DNA from: Pelargonium nanum
Taxonomy: Eukaryota; Streptophyta; Magnoliopsida; Geraniales; Geraniaceae
Length of the DNA: 57,016 bases
Assembly: GCA_036897485.1 (NCBI GenBank)
Contig: JAYMTF010000086.1
Span: forward strand, 1-57,016
Direction of reading: 5' to 3'
In this document: in pieces, positions 37,501-47,916 of the stretch
How positions within the stretch are numbered: the first letter of the stretch is position 1
How the letters are laid out: every line of letters starts with the position of its first letter
Notes under the pieces: generated by a model
Told to the model about the DNA's origin: nothing
The model's input: only the letters and a program-made list of their open reading frames with translations
Database searches by the model: none
Translations under genes and position numbers: made by a program

Positions 37501-39141
37501 GAATATTTTTTCCACATTTTGATATTTATTTATATCATCCACATTTCTCTAACTCTCAAATTTTTCTCTAGATTTATGATTCATGCACCTCTATTATACA
37601 ATGATAGAGGTGCTAACTCTCACGCGTCAAATGTTGTATACTCAAGTCTAAACTTTCAAGTAAACCTCAACTCAAGAAATCTCATACATAAAACTTTTAT
37701 AGCACGTTTAGTGTATTTTTTCTTGGACTAAATGCACGCATTAGTGATCATGAACCAAGTCACACATGTGTAGAATATATACACTACATATATTATTAGA
37801 AACTTAGGATATGTGTAGTCTAAGGGAGGTGCATTACACCTAGACCTAACACATAATTAAAGGTTTTAAACACACCTACATGATGGGTTCTTGCTGGTTA
37901 AGAGAGTTGATTTTTTTCAGTTTTCTTCTACATATTTGTGTGTGTCAATTCAAGCATATAATTTTGAACTCACTTTTTAAGGTAAATTGTATTAGTTATT
38001 TGACTTTGTAATGGTGTAAAAATGAACAATAAAATTTGTTTTATTTTTTCTACAATCATTTTGTTACAAAGTGACGCAATTATGTACATGACATATACAT
38101 ATTCTATATTTTTATAGTTTACAATTAAGTTTCAACAAATAACAACCCGACATATATAATAACACCATCCTTCCGTGAAATTTCTTATGCGAGGTGTCCA
38201 GTCTGTAAGACGTATTATACATGTGTCATATTGTGATTTGATCAGATTATCAATGAAATATTTCATATGTCATGTCTCATTAATTGACACATCATTTTAT
38301 ACAATATTTAAAACATATATATATCATTACTTGTAACACGCATCTAAATCAATTCATGCATTTGATATTCATATTAAAACTCTGTCATCCCTTTAATTTG
38401 CATATTTAAAAATAAGATATAGTTTTGTAATACAACAAAATGTACACTAGGGGACCTTGGTGAAAAGAAGTATTGTTAGCTCATAATATAATATATATTT
38501 GTATATATATATATATACAAATATATGGTCAACCTAACCCCCCTTTTTTCATGATTAAAGAAAAGCAAAACAAACCAGAAAAGAATGTCTCCTTCTACTC
38601 CATCAATTTGGTTATTAGCTGTAAAGACAATATAAATATAGAGCTGCAAGCCCTAGACATCATCTTTAACAATACGGAGCTAAAATCAAACAGCATATAA
38701 TATATTGTTGTTCTAACATGACTAATCAATACATATATAACTCTATATTATGTGTAACCCAAAGGAGAATCAGAAAAGCAAGCTTACTACCATTCCCTTG
38801 AATATATAGAATAGTAATTAAGACCTTAATTAATTTAATTATAAGCACTTGGACACATTTCTTACATTATCATATATATCAAAACTGATACATATTATAT
38901 CAAAAAAAAAAACTGATACATATATATTTTCTGCAGATAGCAGTACATACTTATACTGTAGCAGCAGCAGTTGGTACAAATTAGAATGAATATATATAGT
39001 GTGATTAGTGTCTTACATTGAAAAAAATGATGATAACATAAACAAAGCTCAGAAGAAGAAGGAATACAAAGAAAATACATATCGGTAGGTGATGGATAGA
39101 TCGGACCAGTAGAGCTTGATTCCCCTTGTTGCATGCATGGG
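37501..39141. other. A+T-rich gene-free stretch
   Basis: Long A+T runs, a self-complementary (TA)n tract at about 38485-38525 (atttgtatatatatatatatacaaat) and no supportable coding exon. A short poly(A) run at about 38900 is followed by actgatacatat, repeating the text just before it. Confidence 0.5.
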
Positions 39142-39255
39142 TTACACCTGAAGATTATGATCTCTGGGCTTCTTTATATGGAATTCAAGCTCACCATGAT
39201 CATGCCAGAAAAGCGTTGGTGTTGCCCAGTTGATCAGTTTGGTATTGGAAGCCAT
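39142..39255 (-). CDS. Possible small-peptide first exon
   Basis: An ATG at 39255 opens a 37-codon frame: MASNTKLINWATPTLFWHDH then GELEFHIKKPRDHNLQV. A TATA run (ctgtatatatg on the minus strand, 39315-39323) lies about 60 bases upstream and the leader between them is C/T-rich, as in plant 5'UTRs. A consensus donor (CAG|GTGTAA) sits just before the stop codon, so this may be the first exon of a spliced gene whose other exons I could not find. No homologue was recognised. Confidence 0.25.
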   Translation of the reverse strand: MASNTKLINWATPTLFWHDHGELEFHIKKPRDHNLQV

Positions 39256-39324
39256 ATTGTTGAAGTTAAGAAGAAGAGAAGAAACTCTAGCTAGCTAGTT
39301 GTGGACACTGCACACATATATACA

Positions 39325-40178
39325 GTGGAGTGGTGATTATATTTACCGTTGGCTGTGTTGGTGGTAGAGTACTGTAGAGAGAGACTTTAAGCTAATCTTA
39401 TATTCCCGCATGCATATACTTCTCTTTAATGCACAGTGCAGGCACCTTTTCACAAGGAGATAAAGATTTCAAATATAAAGGGCTTATCAAGATTCAAGAG
39501 AGTGTGTGTTTGTGTTCATTTTTTTGGAGGCAAAGCATGGTGTCCTAAAAGCTGACCCTCCCATTCAAAAGCATACCCTTAAAAGGCTCTTTTATGGTTT
39601 GTATATGTGGTGAACATCTTGTTTTATTGTATATGTATAAGGTGGTGGTACATATGTTTAGACTTTTTCAGCTATCCTCCAAAAATTATTCACCCTTTTA
39701 TGGTTGTCAAAAGAATCAATTATAGCTAGCATTTAACTATGTTACCTGTATTGCTGCACATTCCCTATTGTTGATATTGTCCTTCCTAGTCCCTTTCATT
39801 CTTGAGACGAAACATTCACAACGCTACTGCATATTAAATACACACATGTCACGTGTTAATCGAAAGTAATTTAATTACAACAATGTCTTTCAACATTTCT
39901 CATTTGAATGTTGACATACATATTACATCATCAACATTAGAATTGAATCCCTCGATATCATATATGCATATTAATCTATCTCTTCCTAACCATGATGAAC
40001 TCATTAAACAGTTGGGACCAAGTACTCAATTGTACACAATCACAGAAAAATTGCCACTTGCTCCTAGTAATACAGTTAATTATACTATTATTACTATCTA
40101 CGACACCATTACTATCAGACAATTGTAGATTATATTTCCACAATATAGAGATACCTGCAGCACCAAATTAATTAACCT
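39325..40178. other. Intergenic DNA upstream of PCH2 3' end
   Basis: A+T-rich DNA. A 91-codon open frame at 39853-40128 has no recognisable domain and a composition typical of chance frames in A+T-rich DNA. Nothing else is supported. Confidence 0.5.
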
Positions 40179-43100
40179 TTAATCAGGCTGCTCGTTGCAT
40201 TCTCGTTTTGCAGTTTCTATCAATGTACACAAAAAACTGCCAGGATCACAACTGTAAGGATTTGCTAGAGCTGCATGTGCTAAGAACGGAAGCTTTCTTA
40301 AGGATCTTCCACTCAAACCCTACAGAACAGAGTAAAAGCAACCTAATTATTGAAAGTTCACTTAATCCACGTAACTTATTAGTTTCATTACGTAAGAAGA
40401 AAAATCCCAAATTCAATAGACAAAGGCTTTTTGTTCTAAACCTCGCATGCCTCCGCAGCTTCAAGCAACTGTTTACAGAAGTCAAGCGTTTGTGCCTCCT
40501 GAAGCTCAGACATATTCAGTTTCTCCTTTAAACCAGAAAAATTCAGAAGCAGAATGCCAACCGAGCCCTGTACAATGGCACATTCTCATTGTTTGTGACA
40601 TAAAACAGCAAAGCAATGCCTAATAAATTTATTGATGTATAAGTACCTGGAAATTTGTCAAGATACCCCTGCGAATAAGTTCCTGTAGGCAAGACCTTAG
40701 AATTTCATAACGAGCTTCAATAGTTGGAGGACCAACATACGCCTTGATGTCTGATTGATCAACAAATGCAATATCTGCAATCCAATGATTGACATGTCTG
40801 TCAAGCTAAATGTGGAGAATTTTAAGGAATTATCTGGGCATATCATGCTCTTAAACTTCACAAAAGGTGGATGGATAAGATATTTTAATAGCTGGTCCTG
40901 GGATACCAATTGTTCAAGTTGATAAGAGAACACTAGCATCTTACTAACATTCACTATAGCTGTCAATTGTCATAGCTAATGAAAGATAGTATTAGTAGTC
41001 AACCCATTAATCAGATGACACTCAGAAAAAATATATAATTTGGTCGGGTGAGGATGAAAAAACAATTTATTGATAACAAACATGGCAGCATCAATATGTG
41101 ATGATAACTAAGAGCATGGAAGGTGCAGAAAGGAGTTTAAGTGTAACCTGCAATTCATAGATCCAATGACTTACCAATAGCAGCAGTTATATTGGACGTA
41201 GTCATGATAATCACATTGGGTGATGATTTCAATTTGTCCATCTGGGTTAGTAAAGCATTTACAACCTAAGAATGCACTTCCAAGGCGAATTATGTATTTA
41301 TATTCCATAATCTCTATGTGAATAAAAAAGTTATTTCCCTAAAAATTGAGAAAACACGGTACGGAAGTCAGAATTCAGATTTAGGGGCTAGAGAGCAAAG
41401 TACCCTAATGGAATCTGAAGGCTCAGAACCAGACAAAGCAGCTTGTCTAGCAGCAGCAAGGCTTTCAACTTCATCTGCAGCATCACCATATAATTGTGAT
41501 TCTAAGTAAGTGATGAAAGATAAGCAGTTAACTGAACACCTTTATAATAATAGATCTCACCAATCAAAACAAATACCAGATTGGTTTCTTCCTCTACCAT
41601 TTCTTGAATTTTTTGGAATAGCTTTGCAACCTTTTTTGGAATAGCTTTGCAACCTAATGTTAAAATGTTAATTTTAGTCTCAAAACCAGAATCACATGCA
41701 TAACTTAACTGACAATCAGCTATGTTGATGCAAACTTCTTTCAAGCAAAGTAGATATGTACTTATATGGTTACAGATCGGCATTGTAATGATACAAGTAG
41801 TAATGCGCCAAATTAAACTATGTTATTAATTAAAAGTAATCATTTGATAGGAGTAGTTTATTAGTTAACTTCTAATAAAGCAGTTGTCATGTCAAGCACA
41901 AACAGTATATAAACTACTGAGTTACAACTAGCAACCAACAATTTGATAATAAACCTAATGTCAAATGAATGCAGAAAAAAAAAACAGTTACAGACACAAC
42001 ATTTCCACATAACAAAAGTACATTGTTTCATACCAACTTGCCACTCTCAGAGAGCCATTTGCTAAACAAAGAATGAGCATTAACTTCGACCAGTTGGCTA
42101 TGTGGATATCTGATTTAAGAATTTACACCAAAAAATATATATATAAATTTTTGAATACCAAGTATATCACATCCTGTCCACTAAGTCTATATATATCTCA
42201 GTGATAAATATAAGCATCCAGCAGACAGAAACATCAGCAATACTGGAGTTAAAATGTATGGAAAGCTTCTGAGCAAGTGCTTTACATAACGATGTTTTCC
42301 CAGTCCCCGGAGGCCCATGTAAGAGAATAATGCTGCAACCACATATATGTATTAAATATACAAAAACTATAAAACAGTGCTTATGGAAGCAACGGTTTTT
42401 GAAGGAAAATTCCAATCCTCTACCACTTAGCAACACTGATTTCAAAATTCATTTCATAGATGCCAGATTGCAATGAAATTCAAAATTCATAGTATTAGTT
42501 CACTTGCTGTGAAGTGTAAACTAATCAAGTTTATTTAGAAATTAAAAAATTACAAGAAGAGACCATAAAACATAATGTGCCAATCAATACATAATAAGAT
42601 TCATAGAAACAATGACAATGTTGTCAACTCTGTGAGTTCTACAAAAGATTCACGTAGCCAACCCCAATCTAATTTGAGAAAAGGCTTGGTTGTGGTTGTA
42701 TATCAAAGACTGGCAAACCTGTTCTGTGAGAGTTAACAGAAGTCTCATTTCCACACTAAAGTTCATATAAAGCAAAGCTGCTAATAAAGTTCAATGAATG
42801 CTTTGAGCTCATAGAAAATTGTTGATACTGATTATATCAAGCAAAAATTTATATACCAGTTCCAAGAAACAAGGAAAGGATCAACACCCTTTTCAGTGTA
42901 TAGCAGTGCACTAGCTGCATATCTCAACAACCTTTGCTTGAGACCCGATTCATAAATTAAGCTGCACAAGCATATGCCAAGTTAGAACATTATTGGTTCC
43001 AAACAACAAAGGAAAAGAATCAGTGCTAACTTGCAAAGGTACCTTTCCCACATGCCATCAAATTCCTTTGCAGGAAGAATCCATTCATTGAAACTAGAGG

Positions 43101-44207
43101 GTTGGCCATCCTCACTTAAATCCTCACATGGTCCTTCCTCGCTAAGCTGCCAATGCAAATGAAAGAACGTCATGAAAAGACTAGTGAAATTCCAAGGTGT
43201 GAAATTTAGTACACTAGCATCTTATGGTAAGAATCTCAGTATTTTCCCCAAAAACACTCGACTATGGTACTGATTATATAATGGTGCAACAATCACAAAT
43301 ACAGGACATGCAGAGAGGCTTCCTCATCTGCTATAAGTATAGAAGCTAGATTAACATATAAGCCCATAAGACTAAAGAAAATATCTATTACACCAGTTAA
43401 ATAAACATTGAAGGTAAATCACCTGAAAGACATGCACCACAGGTTTGACTTGCCAAAACAAAAGAGCACCGTGATCCTTTACCCACTCATCTACAGCACA
43501 AACGATTCAAACACTAAAATCAGAGAAAATCCATAATGAACAATATTCTAGTAAGCTTCTAGAAACCAGATGATCAAAATCAAATAGAACAGGAGTCTCT
43601 TCATTAAAGAAAAATGAGTTAAATCAACAAAACGTACCTGTTTCACAAATACAGATTCTTTCTACATTGTCAGAAAGAAACTGATCCTCAGGAGGTACTG
43701 GAATGGGTCCGTCAACATAGCTTAAACTCCTCTTCTCAAGCATTCTGAAGGCACAACGAGCCATCAATACAAAGCTCGCCACACAAATGCATACTCTCTC
43801 AAATACTGAAACTCAAATTCAATCTCTTCATCATATATTAGATTATACAAAAAGTAGCAACAAAAACTTCAGCATTCCCATACGTGGACCTTAAACATAC
43901 AACTTACTGTTCGACGGCGGATAGTACATCGTCGGGTCGGGCAGTGCTGGATGGTTTTAAGCAAACTTCAACTGAGAATAATCAATTTCAGAGCCACAAA
44001 ATGAGGAATTTATAATTAAAAATAATAATTTAACTGCGAGTGACTGTAAACCTATTGGATACCTGAAATAAAAACCTTGTCTTCGACGAGTGAAGGAGAA
44101 GGTGAAACAGGAGAAGGAGAGGAGTTTGCCGCGCCGTTTTGCTCGGAGATGACTGGTTCGGTCGGGTCTGGGCCGTTTGGGACAGATATTTCCATGGGAA
44201 CGCTCAT
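40179..44207 (-). CDS. PCH2: Pachytene checkpoint protein 2 (PCH2/TRIP13) AAA+ ATPase
   Basis: PCH2 remodels HORMA proteins such as ASY1 during meiosis. Fourteen exons fit: 44207-44063, 43971-43908, 43744-43638, 43490-43423, 43146-43043, 42961-42857, 42332-about 42243, 42109-42034, 41630-41561, 41474-41404, 41265-41175, 40774-40647, 40567-40442 and 40319-40179. They give about 461 residues, near family length. Walker A is [18 protein letters not shown], Walker B is LVFVLIDEVESL, and sensor 1 lies in VIIMTTSN. The C-terminal [18 protein letters not shown] matches the lid region. The exon 7 end reads TCCAGTATTG. The frame needs TCCAG before the intron, but that leaves a TA start; the available GT donor loses one base. 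Exon 9 has duplicated acceptors. The gene may be damaged or mis-sequenced at one base. Confidence 0.88.
41608..41653 (-). repeat. 23-bp tandem duplication across a PCH2 splice acceptor
   Basis: On the minus strand gttgcaaagctattccaaaa (plus aa) occurs twice in a row, at 41653-41631 and 41630-41608, each preceded by AG. Exon 9 can start at either copy. Use of the copy at 41630 keeps the conserved [12 protein letters not shown] frame. Use of 41653 inserts 23 bases and leads to an early stop. Confidence 0.8.
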
Positions 44208-45157
44208 TTTCTTGGTTTTTACAGAGATCGTGCCACTTGTGATTTGGGGAAGAAAGGGTACAAAACCCTCGAGAGCTCCTTTTCGAAATTGAGCGGGAAA
44301 TTTGCGCTAAACTCGGCTGGTGGTGTGGTGACGTGGCGGCTATTAGGTGATGCGGCAGCAGCTGTGGATGAGTGGGGGTGATGTTGCGGTGGTCAACCTG
44401 AAGTAGCAGATCAAGAGAACCAAAATTAAAAAATTATGTTTTTTTAGGTCAAAGGTTAAAACTAAAATAATTATCTGCGTAAGAGAGGCAAAATAAATTA
44501 ACTCTAAAAAAATATTATAGAGAATATTTAAATCTCGTTTGTCGTTCCGAATGATATATTCATATATATACTCTATATTATATTTTAGAATTATGCTTCA
44601 TCGACTCCAGCTCCAGCGAACACTTGGATAGACGATGTCTACCTCTACATGACAGAAAGCTAAATTCACTAAAACTGAATAAGTGTCGGACAAAACTGTT
44701 TATTATGTTTAATTACATAATACGTGTAACATTTGAAATCATCAATTTTTTTTATATGAAAAAAAGAGAGAGAAAAAAAATTATTCATCCAATAAATTGT
44801 CATAATAGTCATAAGTTCAATGATAGATAACACCTACTTATACAAAAATAATAAAAGAAACAAGAAAAAATGGTTCTCAATTATCAATAATAATGTTGTC
44901 CAACCAACAGTTTTGGCAACATAAATACTTTGTCATTATACATTGACACCAAAGCATGGGTACCATCTAGTTATATATGAGGGGACCCAAAAAAAAACAC
45001 ACTGTGATTGTATGTACCATATGCAAAGCCTGAAAGTGAGTTAACATACCAATTTTCCATGACAACAACTCTATCCTAATTCCTACCTATATCCTATCCC
45101 ATTTTCTCTCAATTTTCATCTCCAATATGTGGCTCTCATTCACACAAGTTACATGCC
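44208..45157. other. Divergent promoter region
   Basis: The region lies between PCH2 (minus) and the next plus-strand gene. The first 180 bases are G+C-richer and probably carry the PCH2 leader and promoter. The remainder is A+T-rich. No other gene is supported. Confidence 0.5.
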
Positions 45158-45646
45158 ATGAGCACTCTCATGGCAATGCTCACCATGAAGAAAAAGAAGA
45201 AAGATGGTAATGCTACTAAGGTTGAAGATGATGAGCATGACCTTGAGATTCTCAAGGCTGTGGCTCAGGCATGGCACAGCCGGTCCGGGACCTCCCGGGC
45301 CACCAATGAATTTGATGCTCATCAAAAGAGCTACAAGACCAAGCCTCCCACCAGGTTCAGGCTTGAAGCTTTCAACAACAAGCCATCAGCTAATGGGGCT
45401 ACTTTGGGCAGTTCTAAATGGGACTTCAAGAAGTCACTATGGGACTCTTATGAGATTGTCTCAGTTTCCAGAAGGTTGGAGGCAGGGATGGTGTTGGATG
45501 ATCCATTTAAAGATTTGACTCATGATCAAAAGTCGAGGCGAATTCATAGGAGAGGCAGTACTGAGAGTAAGAACAGCTTGAGAAACTTGTTTAATCTCAT
45601 GTCTTCTAGGAGATTTATTGAGCCTGATGATGATGATCAACATTAA
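45158..45646 (+). CDS. Uncharacterised small basic plant protein
   Basis: An uninterrupted frame of 162 residues starts MSTLMAMLTMKKKKKDG. Conserved-looking blocks are DLEILKAVAQAWHSRSG, PPTRFRLEAFN and WDFKKSLWDSYEIVSVSRRL followed by EAGMVLDDPF. Codon use and the lack of low complexity argue for a real gene. The protein is hydrophilic, with no signal peptide or membrane helix, and ends in an acidic tail (PDDDDQH). I recognise the type as a plant-specific protein of unknown function but cannot name a family. Several in-frame ATGs (45158, 45173, 45185) could serve as start. Confidence 0.75.
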   Translation: MSTLMAMLTMKKKKKDGNATKVEDDEHDLEILKAVAQAWHSRSGTSRATNEFDAHQKSYKTKPPTRFRLEAFNNKPSANGATLGSSKWDFKKSLWDSYEIVSVSRRLEAGMVLDDPFKDLTHDQKSRRIHRRGSTESKNSLRNLFNLMSSRRFIEPDDDDQH

Positions 45647-45988
45647 GATGATACCAAATTTTGATATGATTCTTCAACTCTTCAAAGCCTTGTTGCTACC
45701 TACTATTGTTCTTGGCTTCTTTTTCTATGCTTTTCACAGTTTTGGTCTGATATAATCTTGGAGTAGCATGTTTTGCAGGTTATGAACCAATCTCCATTAC
45801 ATGAAAACCCCACATGTTTACCAATATTAAAGATAACCATTTTGGATTTAGAATGCGAGATTCAAAAGTGATGTATCATTACATGTGCACACAATTCCAA
45901 TACTTCACAGCATGTGTTTCATTTGCACAAGTTACTGTGTTCATTGTGCTAGTGCCTAGTGCAGCTACAACTGCAGAAACCATCGCAG

Positions 45989-46054
45989 GGCCAAGTGGCT
46001 TAAGTCGCTTGCTTCTCTCAGGTCCGAGACTTAGTTGTTACGCTTATATTTAAC
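45989..46054 (+). mobile_element. SINE-like remnant (copy B)
   Basis: An A-box-like gggccaagtggcttaag is followed by a degenerate box B (ggtccgagact) and gttgttacgctt, matching copy A at 21005 in its first part and copies C and D in its last part. No poly(A) tail or target duplication is clear, so the boundaries are approximate. The rest of 45647-46292 is the shared 3' flank of two converging genes. Confidence 0.4.
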
Positions 46055-46292
46055 TCAAAAGTCATAAGCACAAGTGTTTAGCAAATCTTTATATATGTTA
46101 CTGAACTATGTCATCTTTTTTATTTCATATGCAAAATATGTACCATAGCATGCATATAGCTAAAGCAACACCTAAATAAGTTGTTCACACACTAGTTAAT
46201 GACAGACAGACATTTATTTAACACTAGTTACCAAGGACTCTGCCTGCCAAGCAACCATGATGACCAACATATGCTGATAGTCCTGATTCATC

Positions 46293-46655
46293 TTAATACA
46301 CCTTGAAAGTTGACCATTTGCAGAGCTCAAAACCCTTGTGCTTTCTCTGTATGAAGCCACCAGCTTCTGAATCAATGCAGTCTTGTTGGCCTTTCTCATT
46401 GTTGTGATCTTGGTGAAACTCAATCACCTCAACCTTGTCTTGAAACTTAGGAGGGTGTTGCTGCTTCTTGTCCCCTTCATGCTTCACAATGTTTCTGTTG
46501 AAGACCTTGTGCACATTGGGGTAGTGTGGGACATCAGTGAGGACACTGGGCATCCTTTCTATCCTTAAGATATGGGAGTGGTAATCATGGGATGTCGTGT
46601 CCCAACCGCGCTGTTCTTCCCGGGTCTTGGGAGAGTAGTAGTCACTTCTCTTCAT
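46293..46655 (-). CDS. Small plant protein, possibly DUF761-related
   Basis: The frame from ATG 46655 encodes 120 residues beginning MKRSDYYSPKTREEQRGW. The C-terminal block DCIDSEAGGFIQRKHKGFEL followed by CKWSTF resembles the short C-terminal motif of DUF761-type plant proteins (acidic, EA..FI.R.H, then hydrophobic), but I am not certain. A TATA box (TATAAA, 46719-46724) sits 64 bases upstream, which decides this start over in-frame ATGs at 46781 and 46850. The protein is hydrophilic and basic with no signal peptide. Its function is unknown. Confidence 0.6.
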   Translation of the reverse strand: MKRSDYYSPKTREEQRGWDTTSHDYHSHILRIERMPSVLTDVPHYPNVHKVFNRNIVKHEGDKKQQHPPKFQDKVEVIEFHQDHNNEKGQQDCIDSEAGGFIQRKHKGFELCKWSTFKVY

Positions 46656-46718
46656 CTTCCTTACCTCTTTTGCCTCTCTATACTCACTACAAGTACCAAA
46701 CTTATAAGGAAACTGCAT

Positions 46719-46724
46719 TTTATA
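46719..46724 (-). promoter_or_regulatory. TATA box of the DUF761-like gene
   Basis: TATAAAATGC on the minus strand lies 64 bases before the ATG at 46655, leaving a leader of about 35 bases. This placement argues that the reading frame upstream of it is not translated. Confidence 0.5.
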
Positions 46725-46850
46725 GATGAAAAATCTATCTCCCTTTATTCTGATATGATAAGGTTGCATCTTATTCTCCATCAGACAGGTTTGGGGAAGA
46801 ATCAAATGCCTGAAAATTGAGATTGATGGAATTGACTGATATGTAGTCAA

Positions 46851-47916
46851 TTTTAGAACTATTTCTGGTTCTCAATAATTATAGAAGAGTTACTAGAAGG
46901 ACACAATCTGGTCCAATTATGGACATGCAGCAAGTCCTAAGCTAGGATTGGAATGTGAATTTCAGTTGCATAAACAGGACAGCTAGCAAGTTCCATATCA
47001 CTTCACATACTATATCTATACTAGCTGTCCCCTGAAATATATTCTAGGAAACATGATAAACATGTTTATGATGGAACCTCTTGATTCAGACAAATGATGA
47101 AAATATCACATATTCCATTATGTCTTGTAATTGCCATTTGTGCTTGATTAATACATATACAATCTTTAAGTTTTACTTGTACTAATCATTTCCCAATAGT
47201 CCAAGAGGTGCTCATGCTTCAGTTTTACTTGCTTGACATTGAAGAAATGAACACTGAACATGATTGTAGGCATGATAAGCAACTTTTATGGCACTATTTC
47301 ACGTTATGTATCATAAAGAAACTTGAAACTTCATCAAGCATTTACAGATAAGACAAGAAAGATGTCCACAAGTTCACATGAACAATTAAAAAACAGGTGA
47401 GCCTGCAAGATTCAAATCTACTTTTTTCCTACAACTTGTACACTATAATAGGAGCTATAACACTGAAATACAAAAGCTAATCAACCCCATTTTACATTTA
47501 AATGAATAGTTTGTGATGAATTGAAACAGATAGTAGTCACAGTACAGTGATTATTGCACCTGTCTCAGGTCTGTGGTTCAACAAGAAGAAGAAGCATAGG
47601 ATTAGCCGATTAGGCATGACCGCATGAGTTAAGCTCCATGACAGTTATAGATCAGATTCAATCTCGACTCCAAGCTAAATTACCTTCATGACAAAGTCAG
47701 TTTCGCCTATAGATTGAGTAAATTCACAAGCTATTTTCATTTGACAAACTTGACTGAACTTTGAATAAAGATGCAAAAATAATCAATATTGACATTTACC
47801 ATGTTACAAGGATGTACTCGTGGGATCAGAGCCTACCACCCACGCAGATTATTTCCTTCAGTCATTGTTGATCCAAAGGAAGTACCAAAGTTGTCGATCT
47901 TTTCCTAGTTAATTGG
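46851..47916. other. Intergenic stretch without a gene
   Basis: A+T-rich DNA between the DUF761-like gene promoter and the kinase 3' end. A box-B-like gattcaatctcgac at about 47656 was seen, without a tail or target duplication. Nothing firm is present. Confidence 0.5.

Noticed and set aside
39101-39126. Sequence tcggaccagtagagcttgat with following tcccc, resembling miR166
   Set aside because: It has a four-base insertion relative to miR166 and no matching star arm or hairpin nearby.
39853-40128. 91-codon open frame as a gene
   Set aside because: Its composition follows local A+T content, with no recognisable domain and no leader or TATA signal.
42167-42243. Reading through PCH2 exon 7 into the intron as the true protein end
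   Set aside because: Downstream exons match PCH2 to its normal C-terminus, so the read-through peptide ([11 protein letters not shown]) is intron translation.
46656-46850. 65-residue N-terminal extension of the DUF761-like protein
   Set aside because: It crosses a TATA box and probable leader, and shows no conservation-like composition.
47640-47680. Box-B-like gattcaatctcgac as another SINE
   Set aside because: No convincing A box, tail or target duplication could be placed.
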